64,000 bases of DNA from Chrysomallon squamiferum (taxonomy: Eukaryota > Mollusca > Gastropoda > Neomphalida > Peltospiridae), in contig CM022672.1 of the NCBI GenBank assembly GCA_012295275.1, positions 24,761,930-24,825,929 on the forward strand. The letters run 5' to 3'. The translations under genes were made by a program, and so were the position numbers. How positions within the stretch are numbered: position 1 is the stretch's first letter; each line of letters starts with the position of its first letter. Below the pieces are notes generated by a model. That model was not told the DNA's origin, made no database searches, and was given only the letters and a program-made list of their open reading frames with translations. Below are positions 51,770 through 64,000 of this stretch, in pieces.

Positions 51770-52150
51770 TGAGCATTAGGAACAGGAACACGTGCATCGA
51801 ACGCGCGACTCGCTGATAGCAGACGGCAGGAATTATGACGGAAAATGGCGAAAGAGGCAAAATTTATCTCGAGAGTACAGCTGTGGGGAATGGGCCAAAC
51901 AAGTGAGAGATGAAAATAAGTTGTCTTCTTTGTACTTATCTCTGGGCGTAGAAGTCATGTGACAGGCACCAGTATTTACGACGAAGGAATCGAGCGGGTC
52001 GGACGGATTCACAATCAGGCCTGATAACTTTATGGGCTGACGAAGACACTTGCGCTTTTATTGCCGTTTTTTTCTTAGCCGTTGAGGGACACAATGGGTA
52101 AAATATCAGACGAAACTCGCCACATGTTTTATTTATAAACAAGGCAATAA
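51770..52150. other. Unique island (candidate regulatory element)
   Basis: About 380 bases of non-repetitive, CG-containing sequence. It includes an E-box (GTCATGTGACAGG), a GATA-like TGATAAC and a Hox/Cdx-like TTTATGGGC. No credible exon was found. Confidence 0.35.
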
Positions 52151-52929
52151 AACATAAGAAATTAAGTGTGCACCAAAGCCCGTTTCATCTCATATTTCTT
52201 GTCAGCCATTTTATTTTTTTTAATTTTAAATGATTTCCTTTCTTGTTTTCGCTTTCTTTTTAAGATATTTATGGCTTAACTACATGAAACCTTGTTTTTT
52301 TGCTTTTCCGTTTTCCTTTCTTATTTTTTTCCCACCGTTTTTTTCAGTCATTTATAAACTGAAATGATTAACGTCTAAAGAATTATTAACTTTATAAAAA
52401 TTACGTGCAATTAAGAGAACAAACAAACTAGACAATTTATCTTTGAAACTGCTAAAGCACTACATTATGTAGCAGAGAGATCATCTTACTGTAAAATTTA
52501 GAACCTTTTTTTTTTCTTGATTTGATCTATGAAAAACAAATGTTTTTCAATGAGTTTTTAGACTATAGTTTAAGAATAAAAGTGTGTAACAAAACAAACA
52601 AACAATAAAAAAATGTCTTACATCATCAAAAGAAAAATAATTATGCTTTTGTTAAAAAAAAATTTAATAGAATAAATTCTGATGATAAATATAATTTCTT
52701 TTATTTATGAATACATTTACGTATTATCTTTAACATGAAAGCTTTATTCACATTTTTAAATATTTTACTTTCATATTATAACATATAAATTTAAATAAGA
52801 GTATCTGTAGCATTAAAAACGTATTTGGGTTTTTCGCAGATTTTAATGTCATCTAATATACATTTGTGACCTAAAGTTTTCCACTTATAACTTGATCGAC
52901 AACTTTCAAAGAATTTAAATGTTTCCGTT
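52151..52929. other. AT-rich spacer
   Basis: No gene, RNA or structured repeat was seen. Confidence 0.6.
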
Positions 52930-53400
52930 TGCAGACATCCCCATTACACAGTGAGTTACGGTTTTACTATAAAAATATCACACTTCTGGTCTTTGATGAA
53001 AACCGTCTTGTTGACGTATCGTTTTCTTCAGAGAGGCGCTCTCGACAAAGAGCATGTGCAAGTGGGCAGAAATGACATGACGAATGGGAGCTGTAGATGG
53101 ACAGATTCGAACCCGACATGCTCACGTTGCTGTACATTGCACGACTAAATACTTTATGTGCTTCTCTCCTGACAGACACAGAGAAACATTTGTTCGCAAA
53201 CGACCAAATAATGGGCAGGAATTCTAAAAGTTCCAAGCTCGTAGAAAACGTCTCGCAACGATAAGGAGAGCCATAAATATTGCCTTCTAGCACCGACTTA
53301 TTTTGTATGGCTGTCGCCACCACACACACATCACATCCATTCCTTACAGCCTGAGTTCCAGATACAGGCTCTGTTCTCATTTCTGTGCGTAGAATAATCT
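52930..53400. other. Unique island containing a minus-strand B-box-like word
   Basis: Non-repetitive sequence crossed by a minus-strand frame of 137 codons (53380-52967), the longest low-complexity-free frame in the right flank. It resembles no family I know, and its cysteines and serines show no domain pattern. At 53104-53114 the minus strand reads GGGTTCGAATC, like a tRNA/SINE B-box. The block may hold an old transposed element. Confidence 0.35.
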
Positions 53401-54210
53401 TGATCCTTCTAGACTGTTCTTTTCCCTTTCGTTTTGGTTCGTTCCAGTTTTTACGTGTAGATTGTTTTGGGTTTTTTTTTTTTTCACTTTTTTTTACTTT
53501 GTTCTTTTTTCGTTTCTTTAATTTGTTCTAATTTTTAAGGGTAGACTTTTTCTGCCTTTTTAGTTTCTTCTAGCTTTTACGTGTAACACAGGGGTTTTTT
53601 TTTGTTGTTTTTTTTGTTGTTTTTTTTTTTTTTTTTTTTTTGTTCTTTTTTTGTATGTTCTTTATTTTGTTTTCATTTTTGATTTTAGATTCTTCTTTTC
53701 CTCTGCTTTAGGTATGTTGTAGTTTTTTAGGTGTCGATTATTCTTTTTAGCCAATTACGTTTAATTCTTAATTTTAATTTATAAATTTAGACCGTTCTTT
53801 TCCCCAATTTTTTAGTTTGTTCTAATTGCTTTACCGTTTTCTTTAGTCTTTTTTTTATCTCCGATTTTTCTATGTAAAATATTTTATTTTCCATTTTGTT
53901 TACTTTTATCTAGTTTCTACGTTTTGAATATTTTTTTTTTTTTTTTTTTTAATTTGTACTAATGTTCACGTGTTTTCCCTTTTTTAAAATTTGTTCTAAT
54001 TGCTATGTGTAAAATACTCTTTTGTACGACTTGTATATAGTCTGTTGTAAGTTCTGCTTGTAAAATGTCTTATTATCTGTTGTATGTGCAGATTGTTACC
54101 TTTTTATATTCGTAGCTTTGTTCTAATTATTTATGTAGAATGTTCCTATCCATCCCTTTTTATTTAGTTCTTTTGAATTTCTAAATGCTGAAAGTTCTTA
54201 TTTTTTGCTT
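53401..54210 (+). repeat. Degenerate minisatellite, locus 2 (about ten units)
   Basis: T-rich sequence in which a core like TTTGTTCTAATTTTTACGTG recurs about ten times (for example near 53438, 53522, 53560, 53710, 53815, 53908, 53953, 53990, 54040 and 54107) at intervals of about 40-100 bases. Units are strongly diverged and interrupted by T runs. The units at 53900-54070 parallel those at 49205-49410 in order. Confidence 0.6.
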
Positions 54211-54795
54211 TTTCTATTAACCTGTCTATGTATATCAATAAATGTGTACTTGTCAATACACCCATTCATCTTTCTTTCATTTGCATTGTATTTTATTAGT
54301 TCTTAATAATATACGAAATTATCAATATTCATTCGTTCTGAAATTTTCTGAGTGCTATTATTCTTTTTCTTTCGTATCCATGATTTATTAAAAATTACTG
54401 ACAGCTTCATCGTTCGTAGCAAGAATGATGTGAAACAGCCTTGCTTTTATACGGATTTATTTATTTATTTATTTATTTTTTATTTTGTTTATTTAATTTA
54501 TTACTTTATTTTATAGAAATACTTAATAAGTAATCTATCTAATCTTTGCTTTTCCCAAAGAAACCTTAACTGTATAGGGAATTTTTCTGTAATGACTTGA
54601 AAAATATACTGAAAAGTGTACACAAGGGTAAGAAAATAAGTTACAGAAGTAAAAAGGTAAACAAACTACGTGATAAATCAACTGTTTTTATAATCTGTTC
54701 TCGTAGGTTTTCTTTGACAAAGTGCAGAAAGTTTTGCGTGAAGAATTATTCCGGAAATGCATTATTAAATCAAAATAACTTCTTTTCTGCTAAAC
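54211..54795. other. AT-rich spacer
   Basis: ATTT repeats near 54459-54520; otherwise unremarkable. Confidence 0.6.
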
Positions 54796-55115
54796 TGCAT
54801 GCAACAACATCAGGCCTGGCGTTCCACTGGGCGCGTGCACTTGGCTCGAGGAGAAAACGCGCGTGGGGCGTGACGTCTGCACCGTGAGGTCGGGGCATCT
54901 GAGGACGAGCATTTGTGGAAAACGTTTAGAAGATCGGACTCCTGGGTATACACGCGCTGGCCTCACGTGCTCCAAGGCTCCTTACGAGAAAGACAAATTT
55001 CCGAACGTAGCAACCTCGCTCGAACAACAAGCAGTGCAGGTTAATATTTCATTAACGATATCCGCAGAAATATCCACTCGATTGGCTTTGGACTTTTATT
55101 AAGAATGAAAACCAG
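54796..55115. other. GC-richer island (candidate regulatory element)
   Basis: Strongly CG-containing unique sequence (54810-55000 in particular). Frames on both strands overlap across it (61-96 codons) without splice logic. A CpG-type regulatory island is the simplest reading. Confidence 0.35.
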
Positions 55116-55615
55116 AGAGGCAACAGGTGTAGGGTTATTTTATCTTCTTCTTTTCTTTCAGTTCCTTCTTCTGTTTCGATAGCAAGTATCAAGTCAAGTT
55201 TAAGATGACGTTTTTAACGAAAATGTTTGGATTGCTATACAATAATGTTTGTCTTATTTGTCATTTCATCCGTGTCGATATAAAGTTGTATATATTTAAA
55301 TTCACGCTACTGACAACTGTTATATCAAAATTATATAAAGCAACTTTTTGTTAGACTATAAAAATTATAGTTTTAGCGTAAAGTTAACTAACATAGAGTT
55401 ATAGAAACCGATCTTCGTAAGCAGAGGAAACATTCTTCATCTACTATAAAGAAATACTGAAGTCAATTGTAATTGTTGTGTGTTAAAAAGATAAATAGAA
55501 AATGATGTCTTTAGTGAAGGCAGACTCTTTGCGTAACAACAAAATATTTATTTTTATATTAAAAAAAAGAGATATCCTTGACCACCCAAATACAGATATA
55601 TGCCGGTAGTAGTAG

Positions 55616-55646
<31 letters not shown>

Positions 55647-57735
55647 GTTGCTCCAAGTAATATTACTAGGCAGCTATAAAATAGCAGGATTCTTATTAAC
55701 CGTCACATATTTAGTATTTTTTTAAATTAAATATTCCATTTTCCAATGTGGTTGAATAAGCAACGTTTATGCCTAGTATTACTTACTTTAAAGATTAATT
55801 ATCATGAAAACATATTTGATTATTGCTTGATGCCCACGTATCATATTTATAATGTATTTTATGCCTACACAATTATGTGCTAATGAGATGGTCAATTTTT
55901 TCATATTCAGAATAATAGATCGCATTGTCTGCTCTGCCTGCAATATCGGTACACCAAAAGGGACTAATAGATGTTAAAATATTCCACGAACAACAGCATT
56001 TAAAATAGAATTTAAACATTCTATAACTGTCACGTAATAATTTTTGTTGACGTTCATAAAATAAAATATTCTTCTGATTAAAACTAACGTCCGTAAAAAA
56101 ATCAAATCTTTTTTATATTAGTAACTACAGACTAAATATAAATTAATACTCTTTAGAGTCACGTTAGAAATTTTTACTATGGCAATTTAGAAAACCAAAT
56201 TTTATAACTAAATAGTGCAATAATTTTGCTATCGAATATAGCAATGCGAATATTATTTCTGTTCATTCACTTAAACAAAATACGCCTTTATAACTGTTGC
56301 TCTTTAAGACTAGTGATTATATCCTGTTGGCACCAACCCAGAACTCTTTCTGCAAATTCAAAGCTACTGTTCTAGTTCTTCTCTGTTGCTAATCTTCTAA
56401 TCCTCCAACTCTAATACTGTCTTTTGGCACTCAGTTGAAAATTCTGCGCCCACAACAGAAGGTCTTTATAAACATGTTTGTGTTTTTCAGTAACAATTTC
56501 AACCCTCTTTTTTTTATATGTATTTTTTAGATCTCAACCTGATATATATTAGTAATCATATATGGCTTTTTTCAGTTCATTATATTTAATAAGGTTCTGC
56601 TTGAAAAGACATTCTGGAGCAGAGAAATGATGTTATAGTTGATTATAATATGAGCAAGTTGTTTGTTCTGTGTAAAATCTATATTTTCATTTTGTTTCTC
56701 TTTTTTTTTATAATTTCACCTTTCGTACAAGATTTTAATATCGACTATATCGACAGTATTAGGATTTATTCATTATTATTATTATTTTTTTATTATTATT
56801 TACTTATTTGTCTTTCACATTTATTTATTTTTTTATTTACTTCGTTATAAAAAGAAGATTAATTTATCTGTCTTCCTCTGTTTTATTTTCTTTCCTCTTC
56901 TTCATTCATTCGTAATCTTTGCACGCGTTGTGTCTTAAAACTGTTCGAGGGATTTCTATAAAATGAATCAGTATCGTGTCACAGAACAATTAACAATTAA
57001 TCCCAACAGCAAATTATCACAAACAACTTCAGATTATGGTGGTAAATCTAGAAAAATTGCTGTAAAGACACAATAACTGGCGTTTGTCAGGATTACTGCA
57101 ATTATACAGGGATAAAATATTTTGTGGATTTAGACAGCGTGGTTGACCAGTTTGTAATCTTCTACTACACGCAATTATCTTATAAATCGTCTCTTTGACC
57201 GCTGTACAAAACTGCCTTCTTCCAGTCCGATTTAAAAAATGCAGAAACGTAAGTTCATTTTCTAACGCTAACCTTATAAACTGCCGTTTCTTAACTATTT
57301 GTTTTAAGTTATTATTCTGTTGTGTTTTCTTTCTTTCTTTCTTTTTTTTTTTTTTTTAAATACAGCAAAATGTACTTAAACGACCTTTTTATATTGACCT
57401 ATTTAGGTTAACCATGTTACGTAAGATATGCACATACACACAAGAAGAACACAGATAACTGAATGTGAAAAAAAAAAATATATATATATATATATTCAAC
57501 TTGAACCAATACGATTTACATGCATTAGATATATACAAAAATAAAATAAAATAAAATGTTCTTACTGATGTTTTTATTTTTCTTTCTTTTTTCTTAAGAT
57601 ATTCAAATAAAGAAAAAATTATTATATTTATTTTTTTCCAATTTTTTAGATATAGATATTTTTTTGTTTTTCCTTCTTCTTCTTCTTCTTCTTGTTTTTA
57701 TTCTAACGTAATCTTAGTATGTCATTTATAAAAAG
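55116..57735. other. AT-rich spacer, no gene recognised
   Basis: About 2.6 kb with few repeats: an AAT/TAG run at 55607-55645, a T run at 57340-57358 and a TA run at about 57478-57496. I could not support an exon, RNA gene or mobile element. Confidence 0.6.
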
Positions 57736-58025
57736 TCCTCAGAGAATATGAGATTTGTAATCGGAAACACTTCTCTTCGATCATTTCCGTATTTGCGGAA
57801 CATCCCTGATAGCCGACTTCCGATTGAGTCTCACGATACACTTTACTTCTCGTCGCGGCTGAGGCGAAAGACAAAACTGTATTGTTCTCGCGAGCATCCT
57901 AGCGTCGTGACGCAGGTGCTGTCGTGCGCACGTAATTGCAGCGAGACTTTCCAGTCCGTGCGGCCAGTTGCAACTTCTACCGTCAAAGATACATCGGGAA
58001 AAATAAAAGAATAGATGCGACAAAA
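57736..58025. other. GC-richer island (candidate regulatory element)
   Basis: Unique CG-containing block with frames of 82-88 codons on opposite strands covering the same bases, a pattern expected from base composition, not coding. No family resemblance. Confidence 0.35.
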
Positions 58026-59362
58026 TCATGAACTTTTAACACCCGACATACTGTGAAAATAAGTGAACAAAGTGAATATGTGGTCACTGGTCTTTCATAA
58101 TATGATGCGTCTTTTCAAAGGATAATTGGGCCTATAGTATTACTAGTGAGCAAGCGTCCACTGATACAATGGTCTCTTGTGAGTAGCGGTTGTAGAGGTT
58201 TATTTGAACTAGAAATCATTGTTCTTAATAAAGGTGTCGGATATATGAAGCTGGTGCTTCTCGAAAGGGACAAACATAAAAAAAAAAAAAAAGAAAGAAA
58301 GAAAGAAAAAAGAGAAGTGGCAGTCCTCTTGAATTTTCAGTAAGACCTACTTGGTTCAGACTTACTGAATACACTACGTCAAGTAGAGGTGTGTCTAAAT
58401 TATTTTGTATTGTGAGCAGAACTACGTTATGTTATATGTTATCCAGGATGTAGCAGTATAGTGTTATGTATATTATTTAGCACGTAACTCGAACATTAAA
58501 TAAGATCTTACTTGTTTATCTGATGGTATACAATTTATCGTTGTCAATTTTTTGATTCAGTATTTGCATTTCATGGTAATTTCGCTTTCCTATTTTTTAT
58601 TTGTTTTCATGCTTTTTTTAGAACTTTTGAAAAAAAAAATCTGACTTGGTTTCGATATTACAGAAGGGGTTAATTTAATTTTGTAATTTATTGTGTTTTT
58701 GTCACTGAAATAAAAATGATGTAAAAGTAATCTGCTGTTCACTGTGGGTTTTTTTTAAAATGTGAAGAAATACATACAGTTCTACATTCTCTGATCCGTC
58801 TCTTGCAGAAAACAAGGACAGGCAAACAAACTATTCCCACGTTTTTATAAATGATACCGATCCACTACATTCTTAATACACAAGATGGTTAGCGACAAGC
58901 CTTAACTAAAACTGACAAAAGAAACTGATTTTAATCCTGATCCGAAAGTAGATGGAAAAGTCAGGAATAATGTCACCCATTTTGAAAAACATAATGCATT
59001 CACTGTTTATAATCCTGCCTGTTTTTAAGTCCATATATAAAATAGTAACAATTAAAAGATTATGTGGTCTGAGAATATTACGGTTTATAGAATGTCTGTT
59101 TGGATGATGTTATATGATCTCATTTTACGAATAATATTCTAGTGTGAAGAAGTGATCGCCACTGTTGAATTTTGATGAAGTCACTGTCTTTAGAATTTTG
59201 AACTTCTTCGGTAAAATAATACATTCTCCAGACTTTCTAACGTCGAATTAAACATGTAATCCTCGTAAATGCATAATTTAATAATAATTTACTCTTTTAT
59301 ACATTATCAAGAAAATTAACATCTACAAGCATCCGTCAGTTAATAAAATAATAAAATAATAA

Positions 59363-59432
<70 letters not shown>

Positions 59433-59815
59433 TGACGACGACGATATGACTGTGGGTGTGTGGGTTATTTATTATGTAAATATTTTGAAAAAAATATTCT
59501 TTTTGCTTATATATTACATTATTCTTTCAGTTAAAACTTGTTGTTTAATATTCTTATATGCGTTACAGGCTGATAAAAAAAAAAAAAAAAATTAAAAATT
59601 AAAAAATAAAGGAAGAAGATAATGACGAATAAAGATAGCCAAAAAAAAAGAAAAAAAAAAAAAAAAAATACAAAATAAATAAATAAATAAATAATAAAAT
59701 TAACAGTATATATATATATATAACAACAAAAAATAAAAAAATAATAAAAAAATAATAATAATTTAATCTTTCCCAAATAATGACTCTTTTAAAACAGAGG
59801 AAAAGACATGAATAC
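58026..59815. other. AT-rich spacer with (AAT)n and A-rich runs
   Basis: (AAT)n at about 59364-59430, A runs at about 59576-59591 and 59640-59668, AAAT/TA runs to about 59725. No gene was recognised. Confidence 0.65.
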
Positions 59816-60115
59816 TTAAAATCCATAACTCGGTGTACTTGAAAATCGTTTTGCATCTGTCGCGCATCGATTAAGAAACGCGCTTCCTTCACCCGGCGGT
59901 AAAAAACAAAACACAAGTACTTGTCCCGAGAAGGAAAAAATTGGAGAAAGTGCTTTTAATTATAACATCAACACATTGCTGCCCTGGATGAGAACATTTA
60001 AGGATGAAAACTGCAACGACGACGTAAAATGACGGCACAAAGAAAAGAGACAGAGAACTCTTGAAGATTTGAGAAACGATGCTTGATAGTTGTGTTAATC
60101 AATGAGTTCTTTAAC
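59816..60115. other. Unique island (weak regulatory candidate)
   Basis: Non-repetitive sequence with moderate CG content, bounded on both sides by AT-rich repeats. No exon was seen. Confidence 0.3.
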
Positions 60116-60159
60116 ACGAGATGAGTAACTTACCAGTCTTAACATTACACATAAAATTT

Positions 60160-60335
60160 TCTTTATTATTATTGTTGTTGTTTTTTGCTGTTGTTGTTAT
60201 TATTGTTATTATTATTATTGTTGTTGTTGTTGTTGTTGTTGCTGTTGTTGTTATTATTGTTATTATTATTATTGTTGTTGTTGTTGCTGTTGTTATTCGT
60301 ATCATTGTTCTTATTGTTGTTATTATTAAAAGAAC
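60160..60335. repeat. (GTT)n/(ATT)n compound microsatellite
   Basis: An interrupted trinucleotide array with an apparent higher-order duplication, since the ATT-GTT-GCT pattern repeats after about 60 bases. Poly-Val and poly-Ile frames are artefacts. Confidence 0.93.
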
Positions 60336-60714
60336 AATCGTAAACGTAACATTTATTATATTAGGTGTATATTGATAAATAACTTTATTGTTTCTATTGT
60401 CTTAAAATAAAATTCTTGTATTTGATTAATAGTGTCTGTAACATAATTATCAGTCTTAGCAATATGTCTTATATATTTTTAAATTATTAAAGTAAATTTT
60501 TCCGTATATTTAGTATGATCTTTTACTATTCTTTCTCCTCCTCCTATTACTATTACTACTACTACTATTACTATTATTACTTACTATTGCTGCTATTATT
60601 TTCACTACTACAAAATTATTTACTGTATAATTTTGTTATTAGGAGTAATGATGGTCATAAAACTTTAATAAGTAAATAAACAATTAGTGGAAGAACTAAA
60701 TGAATAAATCATCG

Positions 60715-61290
60715 TTTTCGGCAGAATACGTCAAACTTTTGAATTCCACAGACAATCGTAACGACCGCCATTTTATTTGTTTCATTAGACACCAGGAAGC
60801 AGATGAAACATGACAAGAGCCGCACGTGCTTTCGTGCGTTACAAAAAGCGTTGTGTTCCCCAGCATTCTGAAGTGCAGGGCCTTTAAATAATTCGAAACT
60901 CCCTGGAGAAAAGGCAAATTTCAATTGGAACAGATTGCCATCACTTTTCCATATTGCTGAGCGCAATTTGAGTACGGGTTTGCCTCAGTTTCGCTGAAAA
61001 TTACACCCTGCCTCCATACATCAGCTTACACCCATGGGTTTGTTGGGTTGATTTTAGTTACAAACCTTTTATGGCAGTGAAGCGAAACACCGTCCGCCAA
61101 CTTTCGACAGTTTGTCTCTTGGCGTGGTGTACACAGTCCTTAATAACAGAGATTTAAGATGTGTGATTGATGAAAATCGACTTAAAATTACTTCAACTGA
61201 CAGCAACAGTGCGACCAAGCGGAAATCTTCAAAACTCAAAATGGCTGCCAAAAGACTGCTGGCAGACGACACAGAATAGAAAATGACAGT
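60715..61290. other. Large unique island (candidate regulatory element)
   Basis: About 570 bases with no simple repeats, one of the longest such blocks in the window. YY1-like words occur at about 60768 (CGCCATTTTA) and 61239 (AAAATGGCTGCC). Frames of 67-85 codons lie mainly on the minus strand without splice-site support or family resemblance. Confidence 0.4.
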
Positions 61291-62395
61291 AGTGTCCTCA
61301 CGGTTACAGCCATATTAATATGCGTGGTCTCTGAACCAAACGTGTAATTAATTTTCGTTTACTAATTCGCTAGTGTTACAAAATTATATTTATTATAAAG
61401 TAGTCGATGTCACATCAGATGAATGTCACTGGTTCTTTCAATGCCCTCAGATATTCGTATATATTTTTAAAATTCAAACGTCGGTTTCAAATTTATACAA
61501 AAAATTAGTCTTTTGAAATGTTTTTTCTATGTATATGGAAATAATAGGACTGTTTTAATCATCAAATATTTAGAACGACGATATTTTTACTAATGAGATT
61601 GTCATTTGTGAAAAAGGCTCAGTCTTAAAATAATAATAATAATATATGCAGTATGAATATTCACTACTGTATATAAAATTATAACGAAAGAGATGACATA
61701 GGATTGGGAAAGTTAAATAAATGATGCAGTGGAAAAAGACTTGTGATGAATTAAGAAAAGATTAATTTCCTACTGAAAAACTATAAGAGATATAGAATGA
61801 TGACACAGAAATACATACAGACAGATAGAGAGACAGTGACGGAGATAAAGAGGCAGAAACTAAGAGAAATACACACAAAAAAGCGCACGCACACACACAC
61901 ACATACACAGGACTGAAGAGTAAGCACATTCGAAATTTCTTTGCAAATAATGTTAGTCTTGTATTTAACACATTTTAAATGAAAAAATGCGTAACTATAA
62001 AATATTACAATTTTAACTTAATTAATTTGTTGTGAACAAATCATGGAATTGACGAACCTCGTTCATCCACAGTCTCTAAAACATGAAAAGAAAGAGGATG
62101 GAAATAAGTATTTAAGAAATATTAATTTCTATTTTTCAACTAATAATTTAAAAAAATTAATAAAAATTGTTATTTCTGAAATATATAAACTTTTTATTTT
62201 TAAAATTTAATTTCGTTATAAAAGATAGTATTTATTAATTTTTATTATTATTATTTTTCAATTCATAATATTACTATATTTTGAATAAAGAACAAACCCG
62301 TTAGTTATTTGTAAATTAAATGGACAAAAAAAAAAAAAAAAAAAAAAAAAATAAAAATAAAAAAAAAAAAAATAAAAATAAAAATAAAAATAAAA

Positions 62396-62440
<45 letters not shown>

Positions 62441-62880
62441 AAAACCAAAATAATAGTATAAAATTAAAAATTAAAAATAAAAATAAATAATAATAATAAT
62501 AAATAAAAACGAATAAAACAATATCAACGACAAAATATTTATTCTTACAATCCTTTTGGTTTTTACTTGTATTTATTTATTGAAAAGGTTTTTTTCTTTT
62601 TCTTTTTTACAAACATACTGAAAATTACAACATAAAAAAAATAATTAAGAGTATAGTTGCTACATTTATAAATTATGTATTAGAAACTTAAAATGTACTT
62701 TTCCCCCAACACTTTCAATAACAACATTAAATTAGTTTAAACTTTTTATGAGTAAAATATGCTAATATCTAAAGAACAATGTAATGGCGGATGAAAGAGA
62801 TAAATATCGATGATTTGTAAAAAGTAATCAATCTGTTTACTGAAACCTGGGGCTATATTTCCTCTTCATAACTGTCACTC
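61291..62880. other. AT-rich spacer with long A/T low complexity
   Basis: Includes an AC run near 61885-61908 and a poly-A to (AAAT)n array at about 62323-62510. No gene was recognised. Confidence 0.65.
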
Positions 62881-63420
62881 AAAACAAATACATCTTTTCC
62901 CAATCATACTTAATAGCTCAAAAAATCACTTCGTTTGCGCGTGCTGACATCCTAACCTAGCCAGTACAAAAGAAAAACGATAGTCAGTCTGTTGCGATAT
63001 TCCCTCGAGATGAGAATATACTATTCCGCAACGAAAAAATAGTCCTGTACGATACGTCATTAATCAATTGATTTGATATCCTGTTACGGCTTTCGGTCTC
63101 CTTTAGTCACATTGATTAACGATGAAAAACCGGAAAATTACAAGATAATAAGGTAGAGCTTGCAGTGACATGCGACGGAGAGCTGGATTCGCGACAGCTA
63201 AGTGGCTTCATTATTCGCCAATTATACGCTCGGTGAGTTGGTCGCGCGCGCGATGGCCTCGTTCTCAACTCATTAGCGGGGAAAAGATGCGCACAGAAGC
63301 GCGGGAAATATTGGCGTGTGGCCGACGTTACGTCGCGCTGTCGAGGACATTTTAACTCGTTCACCCTACAGGAGATTTTTAAAAACCTTTTCCTTGCCAT
63401 TTTGTCGTTTTAGTGGTTAA
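62881..63420. other. Large unique island (candidate regulatory element)
   Basis: About 540 bases without simple repeats, CG-rich at 63160-63350. It contains homeodomain/Cut-like TTAATCAATTGATTTGAT at about 63060-63077 and ATTGATTAACG near 63112. Overlapping frames on both strands argue against coding. Confidence 0.4.
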
Positions 63421-63454
63421 TTAATAGTTCCGTTGTTCCACTTGATAAATATCT

Positions 63455-63493
<39 letters not shown>

Positions 63494-64000
63494 AGAAGAC
63501 AAATCAGATAACTTTAAATCAAAAAGATGATTAAATGAAAAAAAAAAAACCAGAATAAAAATGCGAAATAAAACTCAGTCAAGATTAAACATCTTTCTAA
63601 ATTAGAATATATAGTAAAATGTCATTAGTAATGCTTATACCTATATGAATATTTTAGTTGTTGACATTTCTTTTAACAGAATATCAGATGTATTTTTTTT
63701 TTATTATCGTCATTATTATTATTATTATTATTATTACTACTACTACTCCTCCTAATGCGACTATTATACCACTACTACAACTTTATTACGTCTGTTAGTA
63801 TTACTGCTATTGTTATTATTATTATGTTGTTTTTGTTGATGCTGTTGTGTTACTGTTGTGATGTTATTGTTATTGTTATTGATATGATGTAGTTTTTGTT
63901 TATTATTATCAAGTTATCAAGTTTATATTTTAATTATTATTCTTACCTTTTTCCCTTCTTTTATTTTTAAACACTACAGTAAAAGAGGTAGAGACTTTTT
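63421..64000. repeat. Poly-T run and (ATT)n/(TAC)n repeats at the window end
   Basis: A T run at about 63458-63489, then ATT/TAC/TGT-rich low complexity to the end. No gene was recognised. Confidence 0.85.

Noticed and set aside
52967-53380. 137-codon minus-strand frame
   Set aside because: No family resemblance, no splice-framed neighbours, and a tRNA/SINE-like word inside it. Kept only as an island with a possible transposed element.
63116-63400. 94-codon minus-strand frame in a GC-richer block
   Set aside because: An overlapping frame exists on the other strand, and the composition favours long chance frames; no domain or splice evidence.

Overview
The window looks like AT-rich, intron-rich animal nuclear DNA, probably from a mollusc or another lophotrochozoan. 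The evidence is small exons with GT-AG introns, a complete metazoan-type UBL5 gene in four coding exons, secreted sushi/EGF/HYR proteins built from phase-1 exons, and very dense microsatellites. Species cannot be read from the sequence. No operons, CRISPR arrays or bacterial signals are present.

Layout. 1-12.5 kb: no protein gene found; microsatellites separated by several 200-500 bp GC-richer, non-repetitive islands that look like candidate regulatory elements. 12.5-18.6 kb, minus strand: an uncharacterised protein of at least 470 aa in eight or nine exons, with a PPxY motif and, by my alignment, four divergent copies of an internal domain. 20.3-23.0 kb, plus strand: UBL5, transcribed divergently from the previous gene. 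25.8-26.75 kb, minus strand: a basic 324-aa protein in one coding exon, not recognised. 27-32.5 kb: spacer with microsatellites and two possible islands.

32.5-43.7 kb, minus strand: a head-to-tail array of one gene family. Gene A (43657-40714, 423 aa) and gene B (39574-35202, about 417 aa) are two intact-looking secreted proteins with the order signal peptide, TSP1-like/EGF-like cysteine module, sushi, EGF, HYR, sushi-like, cysteine tail. Locus C (33634-32531) is a decayed third copy, and at least one further fossil sushi exon lies in intron 1 of B. The 3' exons of A and B, with some intron and 3'UTR sequence, are about 95-98% identical, while the N-terminal exon is strongly diverged. This suggests gene conversion or selection on the N-terminus, as is common in recognition or immune-type secreted proteins.

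43.7-64 kb: no protein gene found; AT-rich spacer, microsatellites, GC-richer islands, a tRNA-like fossil, and a degenerate minisatellite seen at two places (about 49.2 and 53.4-54.2 kb) with four units in the same order.

All exon models were built by hand from reading frame, splice-site motifs and paralogue alignment. Transcription starts, untranslated exons and regulatory roles are inference.
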